64,000 bases of DNA from CAIXLI01 sp964587125 (GCA_964587125.1 CAZPKC010000007.1:41103-105102); one strand, 5' to 3'. Numbered from the stretch's first letter, positions 8,880 to 17,707 are shown. Notes: generated from the letters alone by a model not told the origin. Numbers and translations are program-made.

Positions 8880-9767
8880 ATGACTGAATCTGGAAAAAAT
8901 ATTCTCGTCCTCGATCTCACCGAGGAGTTTGATACTGGCATTCTCGCTCTCCGTGACGGAGCGCTTGTTCTCGATGTCGCTCGCGAAATCGAGAAAGCGA
9001 GATTTCAGTTACTCGAATCCGAAGAAAAAGGGGGCGGGATTGTTCTTACCGCCCACTATTTTCCCGCACTTACTGTGGGGGAAGCAGATTTGGTTGAAAA
9101 CGACTTGCGCCTTTTCTTCGGCCAGTTAGAAGACGCTAAGCGGGCTATGTCCATTTCTGTGGAAAATGCCTCGCTTGAGGGAATAGGCATGGAAACGGCT
9201 ATCTCCCTTAGACTCCCTTTATCCGTTAAAAAAGAATTGGACGATCTCGTTAAATTATTTGAAGCCGACTATGGATACGAAAACCATTCTGCCGCCGAGG
9301 CAAAAGAAAGAGCGCGACGCTGGGACTCGCTCACCTCCGGCGTCGAGAACGATATTTCCCCTTGTGCTACTGTCCTTTGCTCAACGAAAAGCGAGGCAGT
9401 TTCTGCAGAGACAAACGCCGGATTCCGCCTGATCATGGAGGAAGCCCTGGAATTCACTTACGACTATCCGGAAAGTAGAAGCACCCAAGAAACGACTTCA
9501 TCCGAAGAGAGGGTGACGTGCGTCGCCCATTTTGCCCGCAAATTAACGCCGAAGGAAACCAAACTGGCCGAAAATTATATATGCGGCCAATTCAAAAAAT
9601 TTGACATGCAAACTAAACTCCTTCCGCCCACAACCTCGCCGAGCGGTAACGCGACGCTCATTCAAATCGAATTTCCGCTATCTAATAAAAGGGCGGCGGA
9701 TTCAGCCATAACATTTATCATGGGAAAAGTTTCTTCAGAGCGAGCCTTGCGCACTTTTTCCGTATAA
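8880..9767 (+). CDS. Hypothetical protein with an internal tandem duplication
   Basis: A 295-residue soluble protein of no recognised family. Two halves share a pattern. Residues 53-131 and 211-284 each have an AH pair (58 and 216), then LTxxExxLxEN (64-74 and 222-232), then a PLS motif (113 and 266). They are joined by an acidic, Ser/Thr-rich linker that includes residues 130-205. No signal peptide or membrane segment is seen. It stands alone on the plus strand after the trmJ operon, with GGGAG 9 nt before the ATG. The divergence of the two halves argues for an old duplication. Function unknown. Confidence 0.75.
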   Translation: MTESGKNILVLDLTEEFDTGILALRDGALVLDVAREIEKARFQLLESEEKGGGIVLTAHYFPALTVGEADLVENDLRLFFGQLEDAKRAMSISVENASLEGIGMETAISLRLPLSVKKELDDLVKLFEADYGYENHSAAEAKERARRWDSLTSGVENDISPCATVLCSTKSEAVSAETNAGFRLIMEEALEFTYDYPESRSTQETTSSEERVTCVAHFARKLTPKETKLAENYICGQFKKFDMQTKLLPPTTSPSGNATLIQIEFPLSNKRAADSAITFIMGKVSSERALRTFSV

Positions 9768-9854
9768 TGGAAAGTTTTCTCTGCCCCAATCTTGCCATAA
9801 GAATTTGATAATGGGGCCTAGACCCTAAATCGGGAAAGAAGGAAAGTCCGGCTC

Positions 9855-10328
9855 ATGCGCGCCCTCTCGTCGATCCTTTTCGGCACGATGTTTATCGCCT
9901 CTCTCGGCGCGGCAACTATCGCTTACGCAGGCGACGATGCCGTTATCGGCACCGGATTGGGCGCTGCGATTGGCGGTGTTCTCGGCAGCCAAATCGGACA
10001 CGGCCCGGAGCAGCTTTTGTCGACTGGCATAGGCGTCGGCATCGGGGGCATGATGGGCAACGCCATCGGCCACGATATGGATATGGAATCCTCTCCCCAT
10101 TATCCGAGCGGGGGTTATTCCATCATAAGCGAATCCCCTTCGACCGTTTATTATCCTTATGCGCCCAACTACGTCGCGCCGCCCGCCCCGCCGCCGACGT
10201 ATATCGACCAGAACGCCGGAACCTATTGCCGCCCCTATTCGCAGGAAATCCGCATCGACGGGCAACTTCAGGAAAGCTATGGAACCGCTTGCCTGCAGCA
10301 GGACGGAACGTGGCGTATCGTTCAGTAA
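9855..10328 (+). CDS. Glycine-zipper outer-membrane protein (17 kDa surface antigen-like)
   Basis: A 157-residue secreted protein. Residues 1-25 are a Sec signal peptide ending near AYA-GDD. They are followed by a glycine zipper (GTGLGAAIGGVLGSQIGH, then GIGVGIGGMMGNAIGH) of the Rick_17kDa_Anti / Gly-zipper 2TM type, which packs in the outer membrane. A Pro/Tyr-rich region follows. The C-terminal end (YCRPYSQEIRIDGQLQESYG) is the conserved tail of this family. No lipobox cysteine is seen at the cleavage site. It converges with the tadG gene, with 14 nt between stops. Confidence 0.85.
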   Translation: MRALSSILFGTMFIASLGAATIAYAGDDAVIGTGLGAAIGGVLGSQIGHGPEQLLSTGIGVGIGGMMGNAIGHDMDMESSPHYPSGGYSIISESPSTVYYPYAPNYVAPPAPPPTYIDQNAGTYCRPYSQEIRIDGQLQESYGTACLQQDGTWRIVQ

Positions 10329-10342
10329 AGTGCGCGCTCTTC

Positions 10343-12073
10343 TTACTCGCTCAGCCACAGCTTGGTCAGCGAATTGGCGATGGAGTTAAGGGCCGTGTCG
10401 AAGGCCGACCAGTCGCTATTCGAAAACCAATAGATGTAGTTCGATCCCGTCGCGCAGCCCGACATGAACGAGGGAAGGCCGTCGACGGTTCCATCGGGGC
10501 TATAGCCGAGCGTATAGATCAGGATTCCTTTTTGCTTCAAATACGTGCAGACGTTCGGCGTGCCGCTCGAATTATACACGCGATTTTCGATAATGGTGTC
10601 GGCCGAAGACATACTCGTGGTTCCCAACTTGTTATCGCTCAGGTATCCGTAAGCGCCGCGGATATTGTTATCGATAATGTTGTAGCTCGTCCACGGGCCT
10701 TGGGCCGTCGACGTTCCTTCGACCCAGACGATGACTTTGTTCCACCCCGTCGTGTTATAAGGATGAGGAAGCGCGTTGCCTTGGGAATCCGTCATGCTGC
10801 CCCATAAGCCCGTCCATTTCGGAGACAGCGTGTTCCATCCCCATTCCAGCCCCTGATCGGGCAACCAGTCGCCTTGAACCCATTGGATGCTGTCGATGGC
10901 GGCCATCGCGGCCGTCGCGCTGTTGGTCAACGGAACGATCGGCGACGGACACATGAAATTCGGTCCCTGATTTGCCGTGTTCAAAGGTGTCGTATAGTAC
11001 TGCTGATTCGAGCTGCCCACGTTGACAACGCCCTGCCATATGTTCAACCCAAGCTCATTCTTCCATGTCGAACCTTGCTGCGAGTCCGTTTGTTGCAGAT
11101 TGTTCAAGCCATTCCACCCCAAACAATTGTTTCCCTCGGAACTGTTCAGATAGCCCGATCCTCCTGAACATCCGGTTCCTCCCGAGTAGTGCGAAAAATC
11201 GGCGTTCGCAACGGTGGACGAAATGGCCATTTTACTGGCGATTGTTGCTGCGGTATCGCTAGGATAATAATTCTGGACAAACGAGGCCGTTGTCGGAGTA
11301 TCGTCCAGCAAAGCCTCGGGCGCGGAGTTTCCGTTCATATCCGTCCCGTTGCCGCTCCGCGCATCGACGCAACCGCCCCACGAACCTCCGCCCCATTGCG
11401 TCGTGGCGTACGAAGAATTGGTGGGTGCGGTCGTCCATCCGACGTTTTGCGTGCCGATGTTGACGGTTTGGTTAAACGGCACGATGGACACGTAAAGATT
11501 GCCGCTGACCCCTGGCGCGCTGGTGAACAAGTCGGTGATAAACCCCTGTAGCCCGTTTACGAATTCAGACAAGCTGTCGCCGTAGCTGACATCGATGATC
11601 AGCGTCACTTCAAGCCCCGCGATTTGGCGCGAGATCGTCGAATTGGCGCTGACGATCACGCTTGACGGGCCAAGCACTTGCATGAAAGTTGTCGGCACCG
11701 TCGCCGAGGCCGTCAGGCCGATCACGGTTGTTGACGCGTTGGAGTTGGAGGTTTGCGCGACGACGTCTCCGCTCCCATCCTGAGGAACGAGCGTGGCTCC
11801 GAGGTAGCCGTTGAAATTGACAGCCAAATATTTATTCGCCTCGGCGACAGGGTCCCCCGCGACGAGCGTTCCGGCCGCGAGCGTCGCCGCGTCGAGCGAA
11901 AATTGCAATCTCGATTGCACCAGTTGCGCCCGTCCCAGATCGATCGCAATCCCGACGAAGGTGACAAGCGTCAGAATCGCGCCCGCCATCAACGGCAGCG
12001 TCATCCCGCTTTCCGAACGACCGAAGAAGCCGATGCGGCCAGGAAGAAAACGAAAGAATGCGATTGTTTTCAT
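10343..12073 (-). CDS. tadG: TadG-like pilus assembly protein with degenerate von Willebrand domain
   Basis: A 576-residue protein of the Tad/Flp pilus system. The N-terminal SESGMTLPLMAGAILTLVTFVGIAIDLGRA (from about residue 20) is the TadE/G-type prepilin-like membrane segment. A long periplasmic part follows, beginning a vWA-like domain at residue 154. The metal-site motif normally reads DxSxS; here it is D161-V-S163-Y-G165, so the second Ser is missing. The rest is Ser/Thr/Asn/Trp-rich, as in exported proteins. It is the last gene of tadE-tadE-tadG, 11 nt after the preceding stop. No Tad ATPase, secretin or Flp pilin is in the window. Confidence 0.85.
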   Translation of the reverse strand: MKTIAFFRFLPGRIGFFGRSESGMTLPLMAGAILTLVTFVGIAIDLGRAQLVQSRLQFSLDAATLAAGTLVAGDPVAEANKYLAVNFNGYLGATLVPQDGSGDVVAQTSNSNASTTVIGLTASATVPTTFMQVLGPSSVIVSANSTISRQIAGLEVTLIIDVSYGDSLSEFVNGLQGFITDLFTSAPGVSGNLYVSIVPFNQTVNIGTQNVGWTTAPTNSSYATTQWGGGSWGGCVDARSGNGTDMNGNSAPEALLDDTPTTASFVQNYYPSDTAATIASKMAISSTVANADFSHYSGGTGCSGGSGYLNSSEGNNCLGWNGLNNLQQTDSQQGSTWKNELGLNIWQGVVNVGSSNQQYYTTPLNTANQGPNFMCPSPIVPLTNSATAAMAAIDSIQWVQGDWLPDQGLEWGWNTLSPKWTGLWGSMTDSQGNALPHPYNTTGWNKVIVWVEGTSTAQGPWTSYNIIDNNIRGAYGYLSDNKLGTTSMSSADTIIENRVYNSSGTPNVCTYLKQKGILIYTLGYSPDGTVDGLPSFMSGCATGSNYIYWFSNSDWSAFDTALNSIANSLTKLWLSE

Positions 12074-12084
12074 GACATCCTCTC

Positions 12085-12696
12085 TTAAGTTGTCGGCACT
12101 GTAATCAACAAACTCAGCCGCGGCTTATACACGGCGGCCCTGTAAATCGTCGTCGATGGAAATAGCCCCGAACTCAGAAATACCGGGGTAAATTTGTAAG
12201 TGACTTCCGAGACGATGACGTTTTCATTTGCGCCCACCGTCAGCGTTTGCCCATTCTTCAAAGTGAGCGTGGCGCCGCTGATGACAATATCGTTGGCGAC
12301 CGGCGTGGGATGGGTCGTCGTCGGCACGGCTGACGTATTCGCGCTCGAATAGTTCCAGCAAAGCTGGATGGTGCTGCTTGACGGCCCCAGATAGAAGGAC
12401 GAAACGACCACGACGCCGCCGTTGCTCGAGAACGAGAAAGGATTCATCAGAAGGCTCGACGCCGTGAAGATATCCTTCATATTCTCCGTCGTGATCGGAT
12501 TGTACTGCGTGACGATATCGGTAGTGGTGTAGGCGATCCGATCGACCTTTTCATTGACCAACAAATAATAGCCTCCGTCGAAAAGGCCGAGCATAAACGT
12601 CATCCATATCGGCAAAGTCAGCGCAAATTCGAGCGCCGCCGTGCCGCGGCGCGCGCGGCGTCTCCACTCTGCTGATTTTTTCTCAGTAAGCTTCAT
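12085..12696 (-). CDS. TadE-like pseudopilin
   Basis: A 203-residue minor pilin-like protein. The motif RRGTAALEFALTLPIWMTFMLGLFDGGYY at about residues 16-45 is the TadE signature: Gly-Thr-Ala-Ala, then the conserved Glu of the prepilin peptidase region, then a hydrophobic helix. The C-terminal periplasmic part is Ser/Thr-rich. Its start overlaps the upstream tadE-like gene by 14 nt and tadG follows 11 nt after its stop, so the three are one transcript. It is expected to be anchored in the inner membrane and processed by a TadV-type peptidase encoded elsewhere. Confidence 0.85.
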   Translation of the reverse strand: MKLTEKKSAEWRRRARRGTAALEFALTLPIWMTFMLGLFDGGYYLLVNEKVDRIAYTTTDIVTQYNPITTENMKDIFTASSLLMNPFSFSSNGGVVVVSSFYLGPSSSTIQLCWNYSSANTSAVPTTTHPTPVANDIVISGATLTLKNGQTLTVGANENVIVSEVTYKFTPVFLSSGLFPSTTIYRAAVYKPRLSLLITVPTT

Positions 12697-13228
12697 TTTG
12701 CACGATGATTGTCGAGGTTAATTGAACAACGTTATTGTCGCCGACGGTTTGGCAAGAACTTATTAAAGCCGCGCACAAAAACGGCGTGAAGAGATACCAA
12801 TTATACGTGACGGTATAGGCGACGATGGATTTAGTCGTGCTGGTCGTCGCACCGCCGAAATTATTCTGCACCGCCGTTCCTCCGCCCGCAGCCGCGTTGC
12901 TAAAGCTTGTGTAATCCGTTCCCATTATCGTGAAGCGGCCCGATGCGACGGATGTATCGAACAGCGAGCCGTAATTGGACAATTCGTTGCTAACGTATTG
13001 CAGAATCGTCGAAGCTTGCGTTGCGGGCAGCCCATTGATGTCTCCGCTCGCGACGTATCCGGTTTTGCCTATGCGCGACGCGTTAAAAGCGGCGTTTTCA
13101 AGCAATTGCTGCGCGCCTTCCATCAGGCAAAGTTCGACAATCCCTATGAGCAGGTAGAAAAATGGCGTCGAAAGAAGAGCAAATTCCATAGTGACGCTGC
13201 CGCGCCGCCATGCGTCGCGCTTTGGCAT
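12683..13228 (-). CDS. TadE-like pseudopilin (first gene of tad cluster)
   Basis: A 181-residue protein with the TadE signature RRGSVTMEFALLSTPFFYLLIGIVELCLMEGAQQLLENAA, where the Glu after SVTM and the following hydrophobic helix are diagnostic. I placed the start at the ATG at 13228, preceded by GAGGACGAGG, because the 37-codon longer version adds an unlikely N-terminus and the family begins just before this motif. The C-terminal part contains three Cys in FLCAALISSC and VAY. It overlaps the next tadE-like gene and starts the operon. Confidence 0.82.
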   Translation of the reverse strand: MPKRDAWRRGSVTMEFALLSTPFFYLLIGIVELCLMEGAQQLLENAAFNASRIGKTGYVASGDINGLPATQASTILQYVSNELSNYGSLFDTSVASGRFTIMGTDYTSFSNAAAGGGTAVQNNFGGATTSTTKSIVAYTVTYNWYLFTPFLCAALISSCQTVGDNNVVQLTSTIIVQNEAY

Positions 13229-13485
13229 CCTCGTCCTCGATCGAAACCATGACAGGCATCCGGCCATGCGATGCGACCCCCTTACTTCGCTGGAATAACT
13301 GCATAAACGAGAGATATTCCCACGCTCTAAGTATCCCACCTATGCCTTACCATGGGGTTAACTATAGTGAGGATTTATGAAAATTTGAGGAATTTCGAAA
13401 ATCGAATGAATTTATCGCCGAAGAAACAACTCCTTGTTCCGGCGTGTAAAACCTAAACGCACGATTATGGATAAGACGAAAATAG

Positions 13486-13505
13486 ATCCCCGCTCTCGCG
13501 GGGAT
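13486..13505 (-). terminator. Second hairpin downstream of infC
   Basis: Perfect 7-bp arms ATCCCCG / CGGGGAT around a 6-nt loop (CTCTCG). On the minus strand it is followed by CTATTTT. It may back up the nearer infC terminator. Confidence 0.5.
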
Positions 13506-13509
13506 GCGG

Positions 13510-13549
13510 TTTTTCTAAGCTCTCGCGAAGAAGCGAGCGCTAAGAAAAA
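13510..13549 (-). terminator. infC terminator, possibly bidirectional
   Basis: An imperfect long hairpin: TTTTTCTAAGC with GCTAAGAAAAA (one mismatch), and inner arms CTCGC/GCGAG around GAAGAA. It has A/T runs on both sides. It begins directly after the infC stop codon, so it most likely ends infC transcription. Confidence 0.7.
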
Positions 13550-13552
13550 GTC

Positions 13553-14110
13553 TCATTTGGCCGACATGATCATGATCATCTGGCGACCTTCGAAGCTCGG
13601 ATCGGTTTCGATCTTACCGTAGGGATCAAGCTCGGCGCGGACGCGTGCAAAAACCTGATACGCAATCTCCTGATGCGCCATTTCGCGGCCCCGAAAGCGC
13701 ATCGTGACCTTGACTTTGTCGCCGCCTTTTAAAAACGCAACCGCGCTTTTCATTTTGATGTCGAAGTCGTGGTCGTCGATCGTCGGACGCAATTTGATCT
13801 CTTTAAGTTCGATGACCTTTTGCTTTTTGCGAGCTTCGGCGGCTTTTTTCTGCATTTCGTATTTGTATTTGCCGTAATCGAGAACCTTGCAGACGGGCGG
13901 ATCGGCGTTCGGGGAAATTTCGACCAGATCGAGCCCGGATTCTTCGGCCAGCGCGAGGGCATCGCGGATAACCATGACGCCGCGCATTTCGCCAGAGGCA
14001 TCGACAACTCGAACCTCTCGGCAGGTAATATCGGCATTAACGCGCGGACCGTCGTCTTTTTCGCGACGCGGCGGTTCGCTGCGGCTGCGATTAACTGGTG
14101 GTGGAGAGAT
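13553..14110 (-). CDS. infC: Translation initiation factor IF-3, starting at ATC
   Basis: IF-3 binds the 30S subunit and rejects non-canonical start codons. The protein has the N-terminal domain (VNADITCREVRVVDASGEMRGVM), the basic linker and the C-terminal domain (VTMRFRGREMAHQEI). No ATG lies near the expected N-terminus. The family sequence begins just before PPPVNRSRSEPPRREK. A strong Shine-Dalgarno AAAGGAG (14117-14123) lies 6 nt before an in-frame ATC at 14108-14110, so translation most likely starts there, giving 185 residues. A GTG 24 nt upstream would place the Shine-Dalgarno inside the gene. A rare start codon is the known device for IF-3 autoregulation (AUU in E. coli). thrS and rpmI-rplT are not adjacent. 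Confidence 0.93.
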   Translation of the reverse strand: MSPPPVNRSRSEPPRREKDDGPRVNADITCREVRVVDASGEMRGVMVIRDALALAEESGLDLVEISPNADPPVCKVLDYGKYKYEMQKKAAEARKKQKVIELKEIKLRPTIDDHDFDIKMKSAVAFLKGGDKVKVTMRFRGREMAHQEIAYQVFARVRAELDPYGKIETDPSFEGRQMIMIMSAK

Positions 14111-14123
14111 GGAAGACTCCTTT
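14108..14123 (-). promoter_or_regulatory. infC ribosome site with ATC start
   Basis: AAAGGAG, a 6-nt spacer, then ATC. The geometry is ideal, and no ATG, GTG or TTG in frame has a comparable site. It decides the infC start and implies autoregulation by IF-3 start-codon discrimination. Confidence 0.7.
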
Positions 14124-14310
14124 AATAGTTGCACAAAGCGGGGAAATCCCCGACAGACGCGTCAAATTAAAGAAAAACTGAGTTTCGTCAACAACTAAAG
14201 AGGAAATCGACAACTTATGCCAAATACGATTGCAAGAAAGCCTCATCTTTTGCCCTTGTTTTTCCATAATCAATGGTCATTCTCTGCCCACCCTATATAG
14301 TGTGTGAGTT

Positions 14311-16245
14311 ATGCCCTCGAAAAAACGCGCGCCCAAAGTCCGAAAAAGCAAGAAAAAGCCAGACGTTGCGCCTTCTTTTGCTCGTTTTTGCATCCTTGCC
14401 GGAATTTGGGGCTTTGTCGCCGTTATTCTCTACGTCGGCACGTGCGCGATCGACCTACCGGACGTTCATCAGGTTACGCAAGCCCCTTTGCGCCCTTCGG
14501 TCGAGCTTGAGGCCGCGGACGGAACCGTTTTCGCCCGTTTCGGGGATTTGGTCGGCGATCAGGTCACGCTTGCCGAACTTCCCGATTACGTGCCCGAAGC
14601 GATTATCGCCATCGAAGACCGCCGGTTTTACAAGCACTTCGGCATCGATATATGGGGCATTCTGCGCGCGCTGACGCGCAACGTTGCCGCCGGACATACC
14701 GTTCAGGGCGGATCGACTCTAACGCAGCAGTTGGCGAAGAATTTGTTCCTGACTCCCGAACGCGCGATCAAGCGCAAGGTTCAGGAGATGCTTCTCGCCT
14801 TGTGGCTCGAGCACACCTATACGAAAGACCAAATCCTGACCGCCTATCTGAACCGCGTTTATCTGGGCAGCGGGGCGTACGGCATCGACGCCGCCGCACG
14901 GACATATTTCGGCAAGCCCGCGCGCGATCTGACGTTGCAGGAATCCGCGCTGATCGCGGGATTGCTGCGCGCGCCGTCGCGCTATTCGCCCATGCACGAT
15001 CCCGCGCAGGCAATGGAACGCGCCAAGGTCGTTTTGCAAGCAATGGTCGAGGAAGGATTCATCACGGAGGCGAAGCGCCACGCAGCGATCACCAGCGCGC
15101 CAAAAGTCGAGATCAAGCAGACGGGAGGCGACAACGAACGTTATTTCGCCGATTGGGTTTACGACCAGCTTGGGCCTTTGATTCAGGACACGCAGCAGGA
15201 CATGATCGTCAAGACAACGCTGGATTTGAATCTGGAGCGCCTCGCGGTGCGCGATATCGAGGACATGCTTTCCCAACAAAGCGCGCCGCGGAAAATATCC
15301 GAAGCGGCATTAATAACGATGGCTCCGGACGGCGCGGTGCGCGCTTTGACGGGAGGCCGCGATTACCGCAAAAGCCAGTTCAACCGCGCTACGCAAGCGA
15401 TGCGCCAGCCCGGATCTTCCTTCAAGCCGATTGTTTATCTGGCCGCGATAGAGCAAGGATTGATGCCGGATGACATTATCCCCGACGAACCTTTGACAAT
15501 CGGCGATTATTCACCGACCGACTTTGAGAATAAATATCTCGGCCCGATTACCGTCCGGCAGGCTTTGGCGGAATCAATCAATACGGTCGCGGTTCGCGTT
15601 CTGCAACGCGCGGGTATCGGCAAGGTTATCGAAACCGCGAACGATTTGGGAATTTCATCTCCCTTGGAACACGACGCGGCCTTGGCATTGGGCGCAAGCG
15701 AAGTGACGCCTATGGAATTGGCGACGGTTTATGCGTCGTTGGCGGCTGGCGGCAGAGCGATCAGCCCTTACGCGATCAAGGAAATCGACACCCGCGCGGG
15801 ACAGGTTCTTTTCCGGCATGACGACGTGACGCCTCCGCAAGTCGTGGACGCGAGCGCGGTGACGACGCTGACGCGCATGATGGAAGACGTCGTAAAATGG
15901 GGAACGGGCAAGGCAGCCGCGCTCGGCACGCGCCCCGTCGCGGGGAAAACCGGAACGACTTCCGATTTCCGCGATGCGTGGTTTGCGGGATTCACGGGCG
16001 ATTACACGACCGTCGTGTGGATGGGCAACGACGACAACTCCCCTACCCTCAAAGTCACCGGAGGAAGCTTGCCCGCCGCTTTGTGGCATAACTATATGAC
16101 GGACGCCGAGGAAAATCTGCCCGAGGCGAGTTTAGGAAACGGCGGCGTCGCGCAGCAGATCATCGACAACGCGGGAGCGGTGACCGAGGATATGTCGAAA
16201 GCATTCGGGGCGTTTATAGAGAGCGTGGTGGGGAAGAAACAGTAA
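14311..16245 (+). CDS. Class A penicillin-binding protein (PBP1A family)
   Basis: A 644-residue bifunctional peptidoglycan synthase. A basic cytoplasmic tail (KKRAPKVRKSKKK) precedes a single membrane anchor (about 28-48). The glycosyltransferase domain shows IEDRRFYKHFGID with the catalytic Glu, GGSTLTQQLAKNLFL, and LTAYLNRVYLGSGAYG. The transpeptidase domain has SSFKP (SxxK nucleophile), SIN (SxN) and KTGTT (KTG). It polymerises lipid II and crosslinks stem peptides in the periplasm. The length is at the short end for PBP1A and lacks an OB-fold insert. It stands alone, divergent from infC. Confidence 0.93.
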   Translation: MPSKKRAPKVRKSKKKPDVAPSFARFCILAGIWGFVAVILYVGTCAIDLPDVHQVTQAPLRPSVELEAADGTVFARFGDLVGDQVTLAELPDYVPEAIIAIEDRRFYKHFGIDIWGILRALTRNVAAGHTVQGGSTLTQQLAKNLFLTPERAIKRKVQEMLLALWLEHTYTKDQILTAYLNRVYLGSGAYGIDAAARTYFGKPARDLTLQESALIAGLLRAPSRYSPMHDPAQAMERAKVVLQAMVEEGFITEAKRHAAITSAPKVEIKQTGGDNERYFADWVYDQLGPLIQDTQQDMIVKTTLDLNLERLAVRDIEDMLSQQSAPRKISEAALITMAPDGAVRALTGGRDYRKSQFNRATQAMRQPGSSFKPIVYLAAIEQGLMPDDIIPDEPLTIGDYSPTDFENKYLGPITVRQALAESINTVAVRVLQRAGIGKVIETANDLGISSPLEHDAALALGASEVTPMELATVYASLAAGGRAISPYAIKEIDTRAGQVLFRHDDVTPPQVVDASAVTTLTRMMEDVVKWGTGKAAALGTRPVAGKTGTTSDFRDAWFAGFTGDYTTVVWMGNDDNSPTLKVTGGSLPAALWHNYMTDAEENLPEASLGNGGVAQQIIDNAGAVTEDMSKAFGAFIESVVGKKQ

Positions 16246-16247
16246 TC

Positions 16248-17165
16248 TTATCTCCGGCATTGCATACATGCGTAAAGATGGCGAATTTCTAGCCTTTTTG
16301 AGCGTTTGCAGGAATTTTCCGAACGCCGTTCCTGCTTGCTCTGCTCCGGTAGCTTTTCGTTTAAGCTTGCGGCTTTCAAGCTTTCATCATTTGTAAGGAC
16401 AGGTTTTACTTCAACATCAAGCGTGGCTTTCTGTGTTGCTGTGTTTGTATAATTCTTTTGAGCTTGCGCCTGCGAAAGAGCGGGAGCGAGAGCCGTTTTT
16501 TGAATAGGAATTAATCCGAAATGAGACGCTGCCGCGCCCATGCCTGCCGTTAAACTTCCTGCCGCTCCTATTATAAGAGGAACAAGCCCAAAACCGGCCA
16601 CGATGCTTGCTACACCAAGAACAACGCTAACTATACCAAGCACTATGCTCACTTTCGTCCAAAAATCAGCTCTTTTGTTAGCAGCGTTTGCTCTTTCGTT
16701 TGCGGTTTTTAGATCGCCGCTCATTTCCTCCAGTTTTTGCTTATGCTGAGTCAGCATCAGTTTTGTAGCATCGCGATCTCTTTGAGCTTCATCGCGCGCT
16801 CTTTCCGCATTATTCAGTTTATTTATTACCAGAGTATTTTGATCAATCAGCTTTGTGTTATGATTAAGCACTTCTTGCAGGTCCGCAGCCATTTGTCTGC
16901 TGTATGCTTTAATATCCTTAATATCCTGACGATTCTCATGCTTTTCCGAAGATTCGGATTCTCGGCGCACGCGGGTAATTCCATCCGAAATTTTTTGACC
17001 GTCTCGTAAGACGTTAATCGCCCCTCTATAATTTTCAGGGCTTTTCTTGGCTTTTTCTAAAAATATAAATAGAGCCAACGCCGCGTATGGATCCAATTCT
17101 CGTTGACCCATTGAAAATTTTCTATAGGCTTCTGCAATAAAAACGTCTGGAATATCAAAAACCAT
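16248..17165 (-). CDS. Hypothetical coiled-coil protein with membrane hairpin
   Basis: A 305-residue protein without a recognised family. The N-terminal 60 residues are helical (YAALALFIFLEKAKKSPENYRGA). Residues 80-165 form a long heptad-rich coiled coil (NAERARDEAQRDRDATKLML). They are followed by two adjacent hydrophobic segments (VSIVLGIVSVVLGVASIVAGFG and LVPLIIGAAGSLTAGMGAAA), which look like a membrane hairpin. The tail is basic and Cys-containing (CKRSKRLEIRHLYACMQC). A strong GGAGGG site precedes the ATG. It is AT-rich against its neighbours and converges on the PBP gene, 2 nt between stops. Looks acquired; function unknown. Confidence 0.72.
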   Translation of the reverse strand: MVFDIPDVFIAEAYRKFSMGQRELDPYAALALFIFLEKAKKSPENYRGAINVLRDGQKISDGITRVRRESESSEKHENRQDIKDIKAYSRQMAADLQEVLNHNTKLIDQNTLVINKLNNAERARDEAQRDRDATKLMLTQHKQKLEEMSGDLKTANERANAANKRADFWTKVSIVLGIVSVVLGVASIVAGFGLVPLIIGAAGSLTAGMGAAASHFGLIPIQKTALAPALSQAQAQKNYTNTATQKATLDVEVKPVLTNDESLKAASLNEKLPEQSKQERRSENSCKRSKRLEIRHLYACMQCRR

Positions 17166-17291
17166 AAAACTCCCTCCACCAAAATATACGGGGATTGTAT
17201 AAGACTATGATTAGGGGAAGATTAATTTCGAATAATTATTTCATAAGAAAAGCGCGCCAAGATCGTGCCGACAGCTACATACTAAAAACGC

Positions 17292-17654
17292 CTAGAAACC
17301 AAACACGCTTTTGTCATTGACAAGTCTGTTAATCATATCTCTCATCGCCTGTTCACGACGCTCCGCCATATGCTCACAGAGTCCCTCAAAAGACTTTCCC
17401 GTATAATGATCCGGCACGCGCGCAGCCGTATTGTCCGCAACTTCTTTCCCCGTTGCAATCAATCCTTCGCGCGGCGATATGTTCTCTTCTGCTTGCATTC
17501 CAACGTCTCCGCTTCCTGACCCCGAGCGATCTCCAGCGGAGGAATTATAGCGCGTAGCCTCTGACATTTCTATATGTCCCTGTTCATTATAACTTTCATA
17601 AAAAGCCTCAACCTGAGAATACGTGTGTTTGGTTGATAAACCTTTAATATTCAT
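17292..17654 (-). CDS. Hypothetical small protein
   Basis: A 120-residue soluble protein with a Ser/Gly-rich middle (NSSAGDRSGSGSGDVG) and a helical C-terminus (LCEHMAERREQAMRDMINRL). I took the ATG at 17654; a TTG four codons upstream is the alternative. There is no obvious Shine-Dalgarno. It lies between the coiled-coil gene and rsmD on the same strand and is AT-rich. No family recognised, and it could be a remnant. Confidence 0.5.
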   Translation of the reverse strand: MNIKGLSTKHTYSQVEAFYESYNEQGHIEMSEATRYNSSAGDRSGSGSGDVGMQAEENISPREGLIATGKEVADNTAARVPDHYTGKSFEGLCEHMAERREQAMRDMINRLVNDKSVFGF

Positions 17655-17707
17655 GGTTAAAATCAAAACATATGAACTAATCAGATTAAAGACTTACGCC
17701 CTAAAAC

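Larger units (their letters stand above)
13229..13552. other. Intergenic region between the tad operon and infC
   Basis: These 324 bases hold no convincing gene. The right-hand end contains the infC terminator and a second hairpin. The left-hand part should carry the tad promoter (minus strand), but I cannot fix its boxes. It is AT-rich, with short stretches such as TTAACTATAGT. Confidence 0.5.
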
